Source: Budorcas taxicolor (taxonomy: Eukaryota; Chordata; Mammalia; Artiodactyla; Bovidae). Taken from it: 64,000 nt of DNA. The notes beneath the pieces were generated by a model. It saw only the letters and a program-made list of their open reading frames with translations. It made no database searches and had not been told where the DNA came from. Position numbers and translations under genes: made by a program. Shown piece after piece: positions 47,771-60,430 of this stretch. Where the stretch lies: the NCBI RefSeq assembly GCF_023091745.1, contig NW_026291792.1:372001-436000 (forward strand), written 5' to 3'. Each line of letters starts with the position of its first letter. Position 1 is the first letter of the stretch.

Positions 47771-50197
47771 ATCCAGGGCAGAGCAGCCCCACGCCAGCAA
47801 CTCTGCCAGATCTGGCCTCTGAGCAGAGCTGGAGCTCTGCCGTCCTGGAGGCGCACTGGGCTCCGGTCAAGAAGTGATCGCAGCCGCACGCAGCTGGGCT
47901 GCTCCTCTTCCCCCGAGGAGGCTCGCTTCCCGCATGCTGTGCACTAGGCTTCCAGGCGGGGGCGCCCCGCGCTTCCTGCAAGTCTCGGCTCAGGGGCTGC
48001 TTCCCCTGAGCTGGGGCTGTGGGCGGGAGCCCAGACACGCAGGGGCAGGCCCCAACCACCTGCACACGTCTCTGCTGGGGAGGAGAGCCCCAGGGAAATG
48101 ACGTCTGTCAGGCAAATTCCGGGTGCCCACGGAGTCAGCCTCCGTGTGTGTGGGGTTGCAGACCACAGCCAGGGGACCTGGGAGCCTTGTGCTCTCGGTG
48201 CGGCGCTGAGTCTGGGCGGCCAAACAACCGCTGGAGGAGCCCTGCACTTGCCCTCCCCTTCCTCTAATAGAGCCCTCACAGCTGGAGCGCTGGCTGGGTG
48301 CAAGCCACCGACCCCAAAGCCGTCCCCAAGGACGCCTGGGGCCTGGCTGCAAAGGCAAGGCAGGAGCGGAGCTGAGGCCCGGAAGGCGCCAGTGGCCTCT
48401 CCCAGCATCGCACAGCCTGCTCCTTCCTGGGCAGGAAGGCTAGCAGCGAGGCAAGCCTGGGCGACTCTCGCCCACAGCAGAGCTGCCTCGTGCAAGCAAC
48501 TTGACTGGATCCGGCCTCTGAGAAGAGCTGGAGCTCTGCGGTACTGGACGCGCACTCGGCTCCGCCCAAGCAGGGATTGCAGCTGCAAGCGGCTTGGCTC
48601 CCTCGACTCTTCCCAAGGAGGCTCGCGTCCCCGCGAACTGTGCACGTGGCTTCCAGGCAGGGACGCCCCGCGCCTCCTGCAGGTCTTGGCTCAGGGGCTG
48701 CTTCCCCTGAGCTGGGGCTGTGGGCGGGAGCCCAGACACGCAAGGGCAGCCCCAACCTCCTGCACACGTCTCTGCAGGGGAGGAGAGCACTCGGGAAATG
48801 ACCTCTGTCAGGCACCTTCTGGGCGCTCACGGAGTCAGCATCCGGGTGTGTGGGGCTGCAGACCCCAGCCAGGGGCGCTGGGAGCCTGGTGCTCTCTGTG
48901 CTGTGCTTAGTCTGGAAGGCCGAGCAACCACTGTAAGAGCCCTGCAGTTGCCATTCCCTGCCCTATGACAGAGCTCTCACTGCTGGAGCCCTTGGCAGTG
49001 TGCAACACACCGGCCTCTAAAGCCACTGCAAGGATGCCTGGGGACTAGGTGCAAAGGCAAGGCAGGAGTGGAGCCGAGGCCAGGAAGGCGCCAGTAGCGT
49101 CTCCCAGTCTCGCGCAGCCTGCTCCTTCCTGGTCAGGAAGCCTAGACGCGAGGCAAGTCTGGCAAGGCTCATCCAGGGCAGAGCAGCCCCACGCCAGCAA
49201 CTCTGCCAGATCTGGCCTCTGAGCAGAGCTGGAGCTCTGCCGTCCTGGAGGCGCACTGGGCTCCGGCCAAGAAGTGATCGCAGCTGCACGCAGCTGGGCT
49301 GCTCCTCTTCCCCCGAGGAGGCTCGCTTCCCGCATGCTGTGCACTAGGCTTCCAGGCGGGGGCGCCCCGCGCTTCCTGCAGGTCTCGGCTCAGGGGCTGC
49401 TTCCCCTGAGCTGGGGCTGTGGGCGGGAGCCCAGACACGCAGGGGCAGGCCCCAACCACCTGCACACGTCTCTGCTGGGGAGGAGAGCCCCAGGGAAATG
49501 ACGTCTGTCAGGCAAATTCCGGGTGCCCACGGAGTCAGCCTCCGGGTGTGTGGGGCTGCAGACCACAGCCAGGGGACCTGGGAGCCTTGTGCTCTCGGTG
49601 CGGCGCTGAGTCTGGGCGGCCAAACAACCGCTGGAGGAGCCCTGCACTTGCCCTCCCCTTCCTCTAATAGAGCCCTCACAGCTGGAGCGCTGGCTGGGTG
49701 CAAGCCACCGACCCCAAAGCCGTCCCCAAGGACGCCTGGGGCCTGGCTGCAAAGGCAAGGCAGGAGCGGAGCTGAGGCCAGGAAGGCGCCAGTGGCCTCT
49801 CCCAGCATCGCACAGCCTGCTCCTTCCTGGGCAGGAAGGCTAGCAGCGAGGCAAGCCTGGGCGACTCTCGCCCACGGCAGAGCTGCCTCGCGCAAGCCAC
49901 TTGACTAGATCCGGCCTCTGAGAAGAGCTGGAGCTCTGCGGTACTGGACGCGCACTCGGCTCCGCCCAAGCAGGGATTGCAGCTGCAAGCGGCTTGGCTC
50001 CCTCGACTCTTCCCAAGGAGGCTCGCGTCCCCGCGAACTGTGCACGTGGCTTCCAGGCAGGGACGCCCCTCGCCTCCTGCAGGTCTTGTCTCAGGGGCTG
50101 CTTCCACTAGCTGGGGCTGTGGGCGGGAGCCCAGACACGCAGGGGCAGGCCCCAACCACCTGCACACGTCTCTGCTGGGGAGGAGAGCCCCAGGGAA
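47397..50197 (+). repeat. Regular alternation, run 6 (4 monomers)
   Basis: Alpha 47397, beta 48098, alpha 48798 and beta 49498 alternate normally. Alpha 47397 is 701 bp because it is a chimera of the 702 bp and 700 bp alpha forms; the join at 47,763-47,770 is the junction of the 3,501 bp tandem duplication. Betas 48098 and 49498 copy betas 44597 and 45997. Confidence 0.9.
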
Positions 50198-51271
50198 ATG
50201 ATGTCTGTCAGGCAAATTCCGGGTGCCCACGGAGTCAGCCTCCGGGTTTGTGGGGCTGCAGACCACAGCCAGGGGACCTGGGAGCCTTGTGCTCTCGGTG
50301 CGGCGCTGAGTCTGGGCGGCCAAACAACCGCTGGAGGAGCCCTGCACTTGCCCTCCCCTTCCTCTAATAGAGCCCTCACAGCTGGAGCGCTGGCTGGGTG
50401 CAAGCCACCGACCCCAAAGCCGTCCCCAAGGACGCCTGGGGCCTGGCTGCAAAGGCAAGGCAGGAGCGGAGCTGAGGCCAGGAAGGCGCCAGTGGCCTCT
50501 CCCAGCATCGCACAGCCTGCTCCTTCCTGGGCAGGAAGGCTAGCAGCGAGGCAAGCCTGGGCGACTCTCGCCCACGGCAGAGCTGCCTCGCGCAAGCCAC
50601 TTGACTAGATCTGGCCTCTGAGAAGAGCTGGAGCTCTGCGGTACTGGACGCGCACTCGGCTCCGCCCAAGCAGGGATTGCAGCTGCAAGCAGCTTGGCTC
50701 CCTCGACTCTTCCCAAGGAGGCTCGCGTCCCCGCGAACTGTGCACGTGGCTTCCAGGCAGGGACGCCCCTCGCCTCCTGCAGGTCTTGTCTCAGGGGCTG
50801 CTTCCACTGAGCTGGGGCTGTGGGCGGGAGCCCAGACACACAGGGGCAGCCCCAACCTCCTGCACACGTCTCTGCAAGGGAGGAGAGCACTCGGGAAATG
50901 ACGTCTGTCAGGCACCTTCTGGGCGCTCACGGAGTCAGCATCCGGGTGTGTGGGGCTGCAGACCCCAGCCAGGGGCCCTGGGAGCCTGGTGCTCTCCGTG
51001 CTGTGCTTAGTCTGGAAGGCCGAGCAACCGCTGTAAGAGCCCTGCAGTTGCCATTCCCTGCCCTATGACAGAGCTCTCACTGCTGGAGCCCTTGGCAGTG
51101 TGCAACACACCGGCCTCTAAAGCCACTGCAAGGATGCCCGGGGACTAGGTGCAAAGGCAAGGCAGGAGTGGAGCCGAGGCCAGGAAGGCGCCAGTAGCAT
51201 CTCCCAGTCTCGCGCAGCCTGCTCCTTCCTGGTCAGGAAGCCTAGACGCGAGGCAAGTCTGGGCAAGGCTC
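47771..51271 (+). repeat. 3,501 bp tandem duplication, copy 2
   Basis: This copy begins at the junction in TCTGGGCAAGGCTCATCC. The left part (TCTGGG, with the extra G) continues the alpha-2 monomer 47397, and the right part (CATCCAGG) belongs to alpha-1 as at 44,270. Neither parental form reads this way. Homology ends near 51,271, where the copy reads CTCGCCC and the junction reads CTCATCC. The junction itself is the record of an unequal exchange between two alpha monomers. Confidence 0.92.
50198..50897 (+). repeat. Beta following beta (duplicate of the 46,697 switch)
   Basis: This monomer and its upstream junction copy those at 46,697, exactly 3,501 bp away. It shares the one-base deletion in CTTCCACTAGC near 50,108, the alpha-type tail before the anchor and the TGATGTCT anchor. 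Two differences were noticed between the copies: T at 50,248 (TCCGGGTTTG) where the other has G, and G at 50,762 where the other has A (47,261). The phase switch therefore happened before the duplication. Confidence 0.9.
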
Positions 51272-54200
51272 GCCCAGGGCAGAGCAGCCCCACGCCAGCA
51301 ACTCTGCCAGATCTGGCCTCTGAGCAGAGCTGGAGCTCTGCCGTCCTGGAGGCGCACTGGGCTCCGGCCAAGAAGTGATCGCAGCCGCACGCAGCTGGGC
51401 TGCCTCCTCTTCCCCCGAGGAGGCTCGCTTCCCGCATGCTGTGCACTAGGCTTCCAAGCGGGGGCGCCCCGCGCTTCCTGCAGGTCTCGGCTCAGGGGCT
51501 GCTTCCCCTGAGCTGGGGCTGTGGGCGGGAGCCCAGACACGCAGGGGCAGGCCCCAACCACCTGCACACGTCTCTGCTGGGGAGGAGAGCCCCAGGGAAA
51601 TGACGTCTGTCAGGCAAATTCCGGGTGCCCACGGAGTCAGCCTCCGGGTGTGTGGGGCTGCAGACCACAGCCAGGGGACCTGGGAGCCTTGTGCTCTCGG
51701 TGCGGCGCTGAGTCTGGGCGGCCAAGCAACCGCTGGAGGAGCCCTGCACTTGCCCTCCCCTTCCTCTAATAGAGCCCTCACAGCTGGAGGGCTGGCAGGG
51801 TGCAAGCCACCGACCCCAAAGCCGTCCCCAAGGACGCCTGGGGCCTGGCTGCAAAGGCAAGGCAGGAGCGGAGCTGAGGCCAGGAAGGCGCCAGTGGCCT
51901 CTCCCAGCATCGCACAGCCTGCTCCTTCCTGGGCAGGAAGGCTAGCAGCGAGGCAAGCCTGGGCGACTCTCGCCCACGGCAGAGCTGCCTCGCGCAAGCC
52001 ACTTGACTAGATCCGGCCTCTGAGAAGAGCTGGAGCTCTGCGGTACTGGACGCGCACTCGGCTCCGCCCAAGCAGGGATTGCAGCTGCAAGCGGCTTGGC
52101 TCCCTCGACTCTTACCAAGGAGGCTCGCGTCCCCGCGAACTGTGCACGTGGCTTCCAGGCAGGGACGCCCCGCGCCTCCTGCAGGTCTTGGCTCAGGGGC
52201 TGCTTCCCCTGAGCTGGGGCTGTGGGCGGGAGCCCAGACACGCAGGGGCAGCCCCAACCTCCTGCACACGTCTCTGCAGGGGAGGAGAGAACTCGGGAAA
52301 TGACGACGGTCAGGCACCTTCTGGGCGCTCACGGAGTCAGCATCCGGGTGTGTGGGGCTGCAGACCCCAGCCAGGGGCGCTGGGAGCCTGGTGCTCTCTG
52401 TGCTGTGCTTAGTCTGGAAGGCCGAGCAACCGCTGTAAGAGCCCTGCAGTTGCCATTCCCTGCCCTATGACAGAGCTCTCACTGCTGGAGCCCTTGGCAG
52501 TGTGCAACACACCGGCCTCTAAAGCCACTGCAAGGATGCCCGGGGACTAGGTGCAAAGGCAAGGCAGGAGTGGAGCCGAGGCCAGGAAGGCGCCAGTAGC
52601 GTCTCCCAGTCTCGCGCAGCCTGCTCCTTCCTGGTCAGGAAGCCTAGACGCGAGGCAAGTCTGGGCAAGGCTCGCCCAGGGCAGAGCAGCCCCACGCCAG
52701 CAACTCTGCCAGATCTGGCCTCTGAGCAGAGCTGGAGCTCTGCCGTACTGGAGGCGCACTGGGCTCCGGCCAAGAAGTGATCGCAGCCGCACGCAGCTGG
52801 GCTGCCTCCTCTTCCCCCGAGGAGGCTCGCTTCCCGCATGCTGTGCACTAGGCTTCCAGGCGGGGGCGCCCCGCGCTTCCTGCAGGTCTCGGCTCAGGGG
52901 CTGCTTCCCCTGAGCTGGGGCTGTGGACGGGAGCCCAGACACGCAGGGGCAGGCCCCAACCACCTGCACACGTCTCTGCTGGGGAGGAGAGCCCCAGGGA
53001 AATGACGTCTGTCAGGCAAATTCCGGGTGCCCACGGAGTCAGCCTCCGGGTGTGTGGGGCTGCAGACCACAGCCAGGGGACCTGGGAGCCTTGTGCTCTC
53101 GGTGCGGCGCTGAGTCTGGGCGGCCAAGCAACCGCTGGAGGAGCCCTGCACTTGCCCTCCCCTTCCTCTAATAGAGCCCTCACAGCTGGAGCGCTGGCAG
53201 GGTGCAAGCTACCGACCCCAAAGCCGTCCCCAAGGACGCCTGGGGCCTGGCTGCAAAGGCAAGGCAGGAGCGGAGCTGAGGCCAGGAAGGCGCCAGTGGC
53301 CTCTCCCAGCATCGCACAGCCTGCTCCTTCCTGGGTAGGAAGGCTAGCAGCGAGGCAAGCCTGGGCGACTCTCGCCCACGGCAGAGCTGCCTCGCGCAAG
53401 CCACTTGACTAGATCCGGCCTCTGAGAAGAGCTGGAGCTCTGCGGTACTGGACGCGCACTCGGCTCCGATCAAGCAGGGATTGCAGCTGCAAGCGGCTTG
53501 GCTCCCTCGACTCTTCCCAAGGAGGCTCGCGTCCCCGCGAACTGTGCACGTGGCTTCCAGGCAGGGACGCCCCGCGCCTCCTGCAGGTCTTGGCTCAGGG
53601 GCTGCTTCCCCTGAGCTGGGGCTGTGGGCGGGATCCCAGACACACAGGGGCAGCCCCAACCTCCTGCACACGTCTCTGCAGGGGAGGAGAGAACTCGGGA
53701 AATGACGACGGTCAGGCACCTTCTGGGCGCTCACGGAGTCAGCATCCGGGTGTGTGGGGCTGCAGACCCCAGCCAGGGGCGCTGGGAGCCTGGTGCTCTC
53801 TGTGCTGTGCTTAGTCTGGAAGGCCGAGCAACCGCTGTAAGAGCCCTGCAGTTGCCATTCCCTGCCCTATGACAGAGCTCTCACTGCTGGAGCCCTTGGC
53901 AGTGTGCAACACACCGGCCTCTAAAGCCACTGCAAGGATGCCTGGGGACTAGGTGCAAAGGCAAGGCAGGAGTGGAGCCGAGGCCAGGAAGGCGCCAGTA
54001 GCGTCTCCCAGTCTCGCGCAGCCTGCTCCTTCCTGGTCAGGAAGCCTAGACGCGAGGCAAGTCTGGCAAGGCTCATCCAGGGCAGAGCAGCCCCACGCCA
54101 GCAACTCTGCCAGATCTGGCCTCTGAGCAGAGCTGGAGCTCTGCCGTCCTGGAGGCGCACTGGGCTCCGGCCAAGAAGTGATCGCAGCCGCACGCAGCTG

Positions 54201-54802
54201 GGCTGCTCCTCTTCCCCCGAGGAGGCTCGCTTCCCGCATGCTGTGCACTAGGCTTCCAGGCGGGGGCGCCCCGCGCTTCCTGCAGGTCTCGGCTCAGGGG
54301 CTGCTTCCCCTGAGCTGGGGCTGTGGGCGGGAGCCCAGACACGCAGGGGCAGGCCCCAACCACCTGCACACGTCTCTGCTGGGGAGGAGAGCCCCAGGGA
54401 AATGACGTCTGTCAGGCAAATTCCGGGTGCCCACGGAGTCAGCCTCCGGGTGTGTGGGGCTGCAGACCACAGCCAGGGGACCTGGGAGCCTTGTGCTCTC
54501 GGTGCGGCGCTGAGTCTGGGCGGCCAAGCAACCGCTGGAGGAGCCCTGCACTTGCCCTCCCCTTCCTCTAATAGAGCCCTCACAGCTGGAGCGCTGGCTG
54601 GGTGCAAGCCACCGACCCGAAAGCCGTCCCCAAGGACGCCTGGGGCCTGGCTGCAAAGGCAAGGCAGGAGCGGAGCTGAGGCCAGGAAGGCGCCAGTGGC
54701 CTCTCCCAGCATCGCACAGCCTGCTCCTTCCTGGGCAGGAAGGCTAGCAGCGAGGCAAGCCTGGGCGACTCTCGCCCACGGCAGAGCTGCCTCGCGCAAG
54801 CA

Positions 54803-57602
54803 ACTTGACTAGATCCGGCCTCTGAGAAGAACTGGAGCTCTGCGGTACTGGACGCGCACTCGGCTCCGCCCAAGCAGGGATTGCAGCTGCAAGCGGCTTG
54901 GCTCCCTCGACTCTTCCCAAGGAGGCTCGCGTCCCCGCGAACTGTGCACGTGGCTTCCAGGCAGGGACGCCCCGCGCCTCCTGCAGGTCTTGGCTCAGGG
55001 GCTGCTTCCCCTGAGCTGGGGCTGTGGGCGGGAGCCCAGACACCCAAGGGCAGCCCCAACCTCCTGCACACGTCTCTGCAGGGGAGGAGAGAACTCGGGA
55101 AATGACGACGGTCAGGCACCTTCTGGGCGCTCACGGAGTCAGCATCCGGGTGTGTGGGGCTGCAGACCCCAGCCAGGGGCGCTGGGAGCCTGGTGCTCTC
55201 TGTGCTGTGCTCAGTCTGGGCGGCCAAGCAACCGCTGGAGGAGCCCTGCAGTTGCCATTCCCTGCCCTATGACAGAGCTCTCACTGCTGGAGCCCTTGGC
55301 AGTGTGCAACACACCGGCCCCTAAATCCAGTGCAAGACGCCTGGGGACTAGGTGCAAAGGCAAGGCAGGAGTGGAGCCGAGGCCAGGAAGGCGCCAGTAG
55401 CGTCTCCCAGTCTCGCGCAGCCTGCTCCTTCCTGGTCAGGAAGCCTAGACGCGAGGCAAGTCTGGGCAAGGCTCGCCCAGGGCAGAGCAGCCCCACGCCA
55501 GCAACTCTGCCAGATCTGGCCTCTGAGCAGAGCTGGAGCTCTGCCGTCCTGGAGGCGCACTGGGCTCCGGCCAAGAAGTGATCTCAGCCGCACGCAGCTG
55601 GGCTGCCTCCTCTTCCCCCAAGGAGGCTCGCTTCCCGCATGCTGTGCACTAGGCTTCCAGGCGGGGGCGCCCCGCGCTTCCTTCAGTTCTCGGCTAGGGG
55701 CTGCTTCCCCTGAGCTGGGGCTGTGGGCGTGAGCCCAGACACGCAGGGGCAGGCCCCAACCACCTGCAGACGTCTCTGCTGGGGAGGAGAGCCCCAGGCA
55801 AATGACGTCTGTCAGGCAAATTCCGGGTGGCCACGGAGTCAGCCTCCGGGTGGGTGGGGCTGCAGACCACAGCCAGGGGACCTGGGAGCCTTGTGCTCTC
55901 GGTGCGGCGCTGAGTCTGGGCGGCCAAGCAACCGCTGGAGGAGCCCTGCACTTGCCCTCCCCTTCCTCTAATAGAGCCCTCACAGCTGGAGCGCTGGCAG
56001 GGCGCAAGCCACCGACCCCAAAGCCGTCCCCAAGGACGCCTGGGGCCTGGCTGCAAAGGCAAGGCAGGAGCGGAGCTGAGGCCAGGAAGGCGCCAGTGGC
56101 CTCTCCCAGCATCGCACAGCCTGCTCCTTCCTGGGCAGGAAGGCTAGCAGCGAGGCAAGCCTGGGCGACTCTCGCCCACAGCAGAGCTGCCTCGCGCAAG
56201 CCACTTGACTAGATCCGGCCTCTGAGAAGAGCTGGAGCTCTGCGGTACTGGACGCGCACTCGGCTCCGCCCAAGCAGGGATTGCAGCTGCAAGCGGCTTG
56301 GCTCCCTCGACTCTTCCCAAGGAGGCTCGCGTCCCCGCGAACTGTGCACGTGGCTTCCAGGCAGGGACGCCCCGCGCCTCCTGCAGGTCTTGGCTCAGGG
56401 GCTGCTTCCCCTGAGCTGGGGCTGTGGGCGGGAGCCCAGACACGCAAGGGCAGCCCCAACCTCCTGCACACGTCTCTGCAGGGGAGGAGAGAACTCGGGA
56501 AATGACGACGGTCAGGCACCTTCTGGGCGCTCACGGAGTCAGCATCCGGGTGTGTGGGGCTGCAGACCCCAGCCAGGGGCGCTGGGAGCCTGGTGCTCTC
56601 TGTGCTGTGCTTAGTCTGGAAGGCCGAGCAACCGCTGTAAGAGCCCTGCAGTTGCCATTCCCTGCCCTATGACAGAGCTCTCACTGCTGGAGCCCTTGGC
56701 AGTGTGCAACACACCGGCCTCTAAAGCCACTGCAAGGATGCCTGGGGACTAGGTGCAAAGGCAAGGCAGGAGTGGAGCCGAGGCCAGGAAGGCGCCAGTA
56801 GCGTCTCCCAGTCTCGCGCAGCCTGCTCCTTCCTGGTCAGGAAGCCTAGACGCGAGGCAAGTCTGGCAAGGCTCATCCAGGGCAGAGCAGCCCCACGCCA
56901 GCAACTCTGCCAGATCTGGCCTCTGAGCAGAGCTGGAGCTCTGCCGTCCTGGAGGCGCACTGGGCTCCGGCCAAGAAGTGATCGCAGCCGCACGCAGCTG
57001 GGCTGCTCCTCTTCCCCCGAGGAGGCTCGCTTCCCGCATGCTGTGCACTAGGCTTCCAGGCGGGGGCGCCCCGCGCTTCCTGCAGGTCTCGGCTCAGGGG
57101 CTGCTTCCCCTGAGCTGGGGCTGTGGGCGGGAGCCCAGACACGCAGGGGCAGGCCCCAACCACCTGCACACGTCTCTGCTGGGGAGGAGAGCCCCAGGGA
57201 AATGACGTCTGTCAGGCAAATTCCGGGTGCCCACGGAGTCAGCCTCCGGGTGTGTGGGGCTGCAGACCACAGCCAGGGGACCTGGGAGCCTTGTGCTCTC
57301 GGTGCGGCGCTGAGTCTGGGCGGCCAAACAACCGCTGGAGGAGCCCTGCACTTGCCCTCCCCTTCCTCTAATAGAGCCCTCACAGCTGGAGCCCTGGCTG
57401 GGTGCAAGCCACCGACCCCAAAGCCGTCCCCAAGGACGCCTGGGGCCTGGCTGCAAAGGCAAGGCAGGAGCGGAGCTGAGGCCCGGAAGGCGCCAGTGGC
57501 CTCTCCCAGCATCGCACAGCCTGCTCCTTCCTGGGCAGGAAGGCTAGCAGCGAGGCAAGCCTGGGCGACTCTCGCCCACGGCAGAGTTGCCTCGCGCAAG
57601 CC
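54803..57602 (+). repeat. 2,800 bp tandem duplication, copy 1
   Basis: The segment matches 57,603-60,402 at an offset of 2,800 (homology to 57,630 / 60,430). It holds alpha-prime 55102 and beta 55802, with shared rare variants CAGACACCCAAGG, CTTCCTTCAGTTCTCGG, CACCTGCAGACGTC, CCCCAGGCAAATGACG and CCGGGTGGCCACGG. Three differences were noticed: T at 55,730 (G at 58,530), G at 56,004 (A at 58,804) and G at 57,278 (A at 60,078). Confidence 0.9.
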
Positions 57603-60430
57603 ACTTGACTAGATCCGGCCTCTGAGAAGAACTGGAGCTCTGCGGTACTGGACGCGCACTCGGCTCCGCCCAAGCAGGGATTGCAGCTGCAAGCGGCTTG
57701 GCTCCCTCGACTCTTCCCAAGGAGGCTCGCGTCCCCGCGAACTGTGCACGTGGCTTCCAGGCAGGGACGCCCCGCGCCTCCTGCAGGTCTTGGCTCAGGG
57801 GCTGCTTCCCCTGAGCTGGGGCTGTGGGCGGGAGCCCAGACACCCAAGGGCAGCCCCAACCTCCTGCACACGTCTCTGCAGGGGAGGAGAGAACTCGGGA
57901 AATGACGACGGTCAGGCACCTTCTGGGCGCTCACGGAGTCAGCATCCGGGTGTGTGGGGCTGCAGACCCCAGCCAGGGGCGCTGGGAGCCTGGTGCTCTC
58001 TGTGCTGTGCTCAGTCTGGGCGGCCAAGCAACCGCTGGAGGAGCCCTGCAGTTGCCATTCCCTGCCCTATGACAGAGCTCTCACTGCTGGAGCCCTTGGC
58101 AGTGTGCAACACACCGGCCCCTAAATCCAGTGCAAGACGCCTGGGGACTAGGTGCAAAGGCAAGGCAGGAGTGGAGCCGAGGCCAGGAAGGCGCCAGTAG
58201 CGTCTCCCAGTCTCGCGCAGCCTGCTCCTTCCTGGTCAGGAAGCCTAGACGCGAGGCAAGTCTGGGCAAGGCTCGCCCAGGGCAGAGCAGCCCCACGCCA
58301 GCAACTCTGCCAGATCTGGCCTCTGAGCAGAGCTGGAGCTCTGCCGTCCTGGAGGCGCACTGGGCTCCGGCCAAGAAGTGATCTCAGCCGCACGCAGCTG
58401 GGCTGCCTCCTCTTCCCCCAAGGAGGCTCGCTTCCCGCATGCTGTGCACTAGGCTTCCAGGCGGGGGCGCCCCGCGCTTCCTTCAGTTCTCGGCTAGGGG
58501 CTGCTTCCCCTGAGCTGGGGCTGTGGGCGGGAGCCCAGACACGCAGGGGCAGGCCCCAACCACCTGCAGACGTCTCTGCTGGGGAGGAGAGCCCCAGGCA
58601 AATGACGTCTGTCAGGCAAATTCCGGGTGGCCACGGAGTCAGCCTCCGGGTGGGTGGGGCTGCAGACCACAGCCAGGGGACCTGGGAGCCTTGTGCTCTC
58701 GGTGCGGCGCTGAGTCTGGGCGGCCAAGCAACCGCTGGAGGAGCCCTGCACTTGCCCTCCCCTTCCTCTAATAGAGCCCTCACAGCTGGAGCGCTGGCAG
58801 GGCACAAGCCACCGACCCCAAAGCCGTCCCCAAGGACGCCTGGGGCCTGGCTGCAAAGGCAAGGCAGGAGCGGAGCTGAGGCCAGGAAGGCGCCAGTGGC
58901 CTCTCCCAGCATCGCACAGCCTGCTCCTTCCTGGGCAGGAAGGCTAGCAGCGAGGCAAGCCTGGGCGACTCTCGCCCACAGCAGAGCTGCCTCGCGCAAG
59001 CCACTTGACTAGATCCGGCCTCTGAGAAGAGCTGGAGCTCTGCGGTACTGGACGCGCACTCGGCTCCGCCCAAGCAGGGATTGCAGCTGCAAGCGGCTTG
59101 GCTCCCTCGACTCTTCCCAAGGAGGCTCGCGTCCCCGCGAACTGTGCACGTGGCTTCCAGGCAGGGACGCCCCGCGCCTCCTGCAGGTCTTGGCTCAGGG
59201 GCTGCTTCCCCTGAGCTGGGGCTGTGGGCGGGAGCCCAGACACGCAAGGGCAGCCCCAACCTCCTGCACACGTCTCTGCAGGGGAGGAGAGAACTCGGGA
59301 AATGACGACGGTCAGGCACCTTCTGGGCGCTCACGGAGTCAGCATCCGGGTGTGTGGGGCTGCAGACCCCAGCCAGGGGCGCTGGGAGCCTGGTGCTCTC
59401 TGTGCTGTGCTTAGTCTGGAAGGCCGAGCAACCGCTGTAAGAGCCCTGCAGTTGCCATTCCCTGCCCTATGACAGAGCTCTCACTGCTGGAGCCCTTGGC
59501 AGTGTGCAACACACCGGCCTCTAAAGCCACTGCAAGGATGCCTGGGGACTAGGTGCAAAGGCAAGGCAGGAGTGGAGCCGAGGCCAGGAAGGCGCCAGTA
59601 GCGTCTCCCAGTCTCGCGCAGCCTGCTCCTTCCTGGTCAGGAAGCCTAGACGCGAGGCAAGTCTGGCAAGGCTCATCCAGGGCAGAGCAGCCCCACGCCA
59701 GCAACTCTGCCAGATCTGGCCTCTGAGCAGAGCTGGAGCTCTGCCGTCCTGGAGGCGCACTGGGCTCCGGCCAAGAAGTGATCGCAGCCGCACGCAGCTG
59801 GGCTGCTCCTCTTCCCCCGAGGAGGCTCGCTTCCCGCATGCTGTGCACTAGGCTTCCAGGCGGGGGCGCCCCGCGCTTCCTGCAGGTCTCGGCTCAGGGG
59901 CTGCTTCCCCTGAGCTGGGGCTGTGGGCGGGAGCCCAGACACGCAGGGGCAGGCCCCAACCACCTGCACACGTCTCTGCTGGGGAGGAGAGCCCCAGGGA
60001 AATGACGTCTGTCAGGCAAATTCCGGGTGCCCACGGAGTCAGCCTCCGGGTGTGTGGGGCTGCAGACCACAGCCAGGAGACCTGGGAGCCTTGTGCTCTC
60101 GGTGCGGCGCTGAGTCTGGGCGGCCAAACAACCGCTGGAGGAGCCCTGCACTTGCCCTCCCCTTCCTCTAATAGAGCCCTCACAGCTGGAGCCCTGGCTG
60201 GGTGCAAGCCACCGACCCCAAAGCCGTCCCCAAGGACGCCTGGGGCCTGGCTGCAAAGGCAAGGCAGGAGCGGAGCTGAGGCCCGGAAGGCGCCAGTGGC
60301 CTCTCCCAGCATCGCACAGCCTGCTCCTTCCTGGGCAGGAAGGCTAGCAGCGAGGCAAGCCTGGGCGACTCTCGCCCACGGCAGAGTTGCCTCGCGCAAG
60401 CCACTTGACTAGATCCGGCCTCTGAGAAGA
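57603..60430 (+). repeat. 2,800 bp tandem duplication, copy 2
   Basis: This is the second copy of the four-monomer unit, with alpha-prime 57902, beta 58602, alpha 59302 and most of beta 60002. The CAGAGTTGCC variant at about 57,583 recurs at 60,383. After 60,430 the array keeps a looser 2,800 bp period: alpha 60702 and alpha 63502 share AATTACG and GCAGCTGCACGC. The region therefore looks like a four-monomer repeat in the making. Confidence 0.88.
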
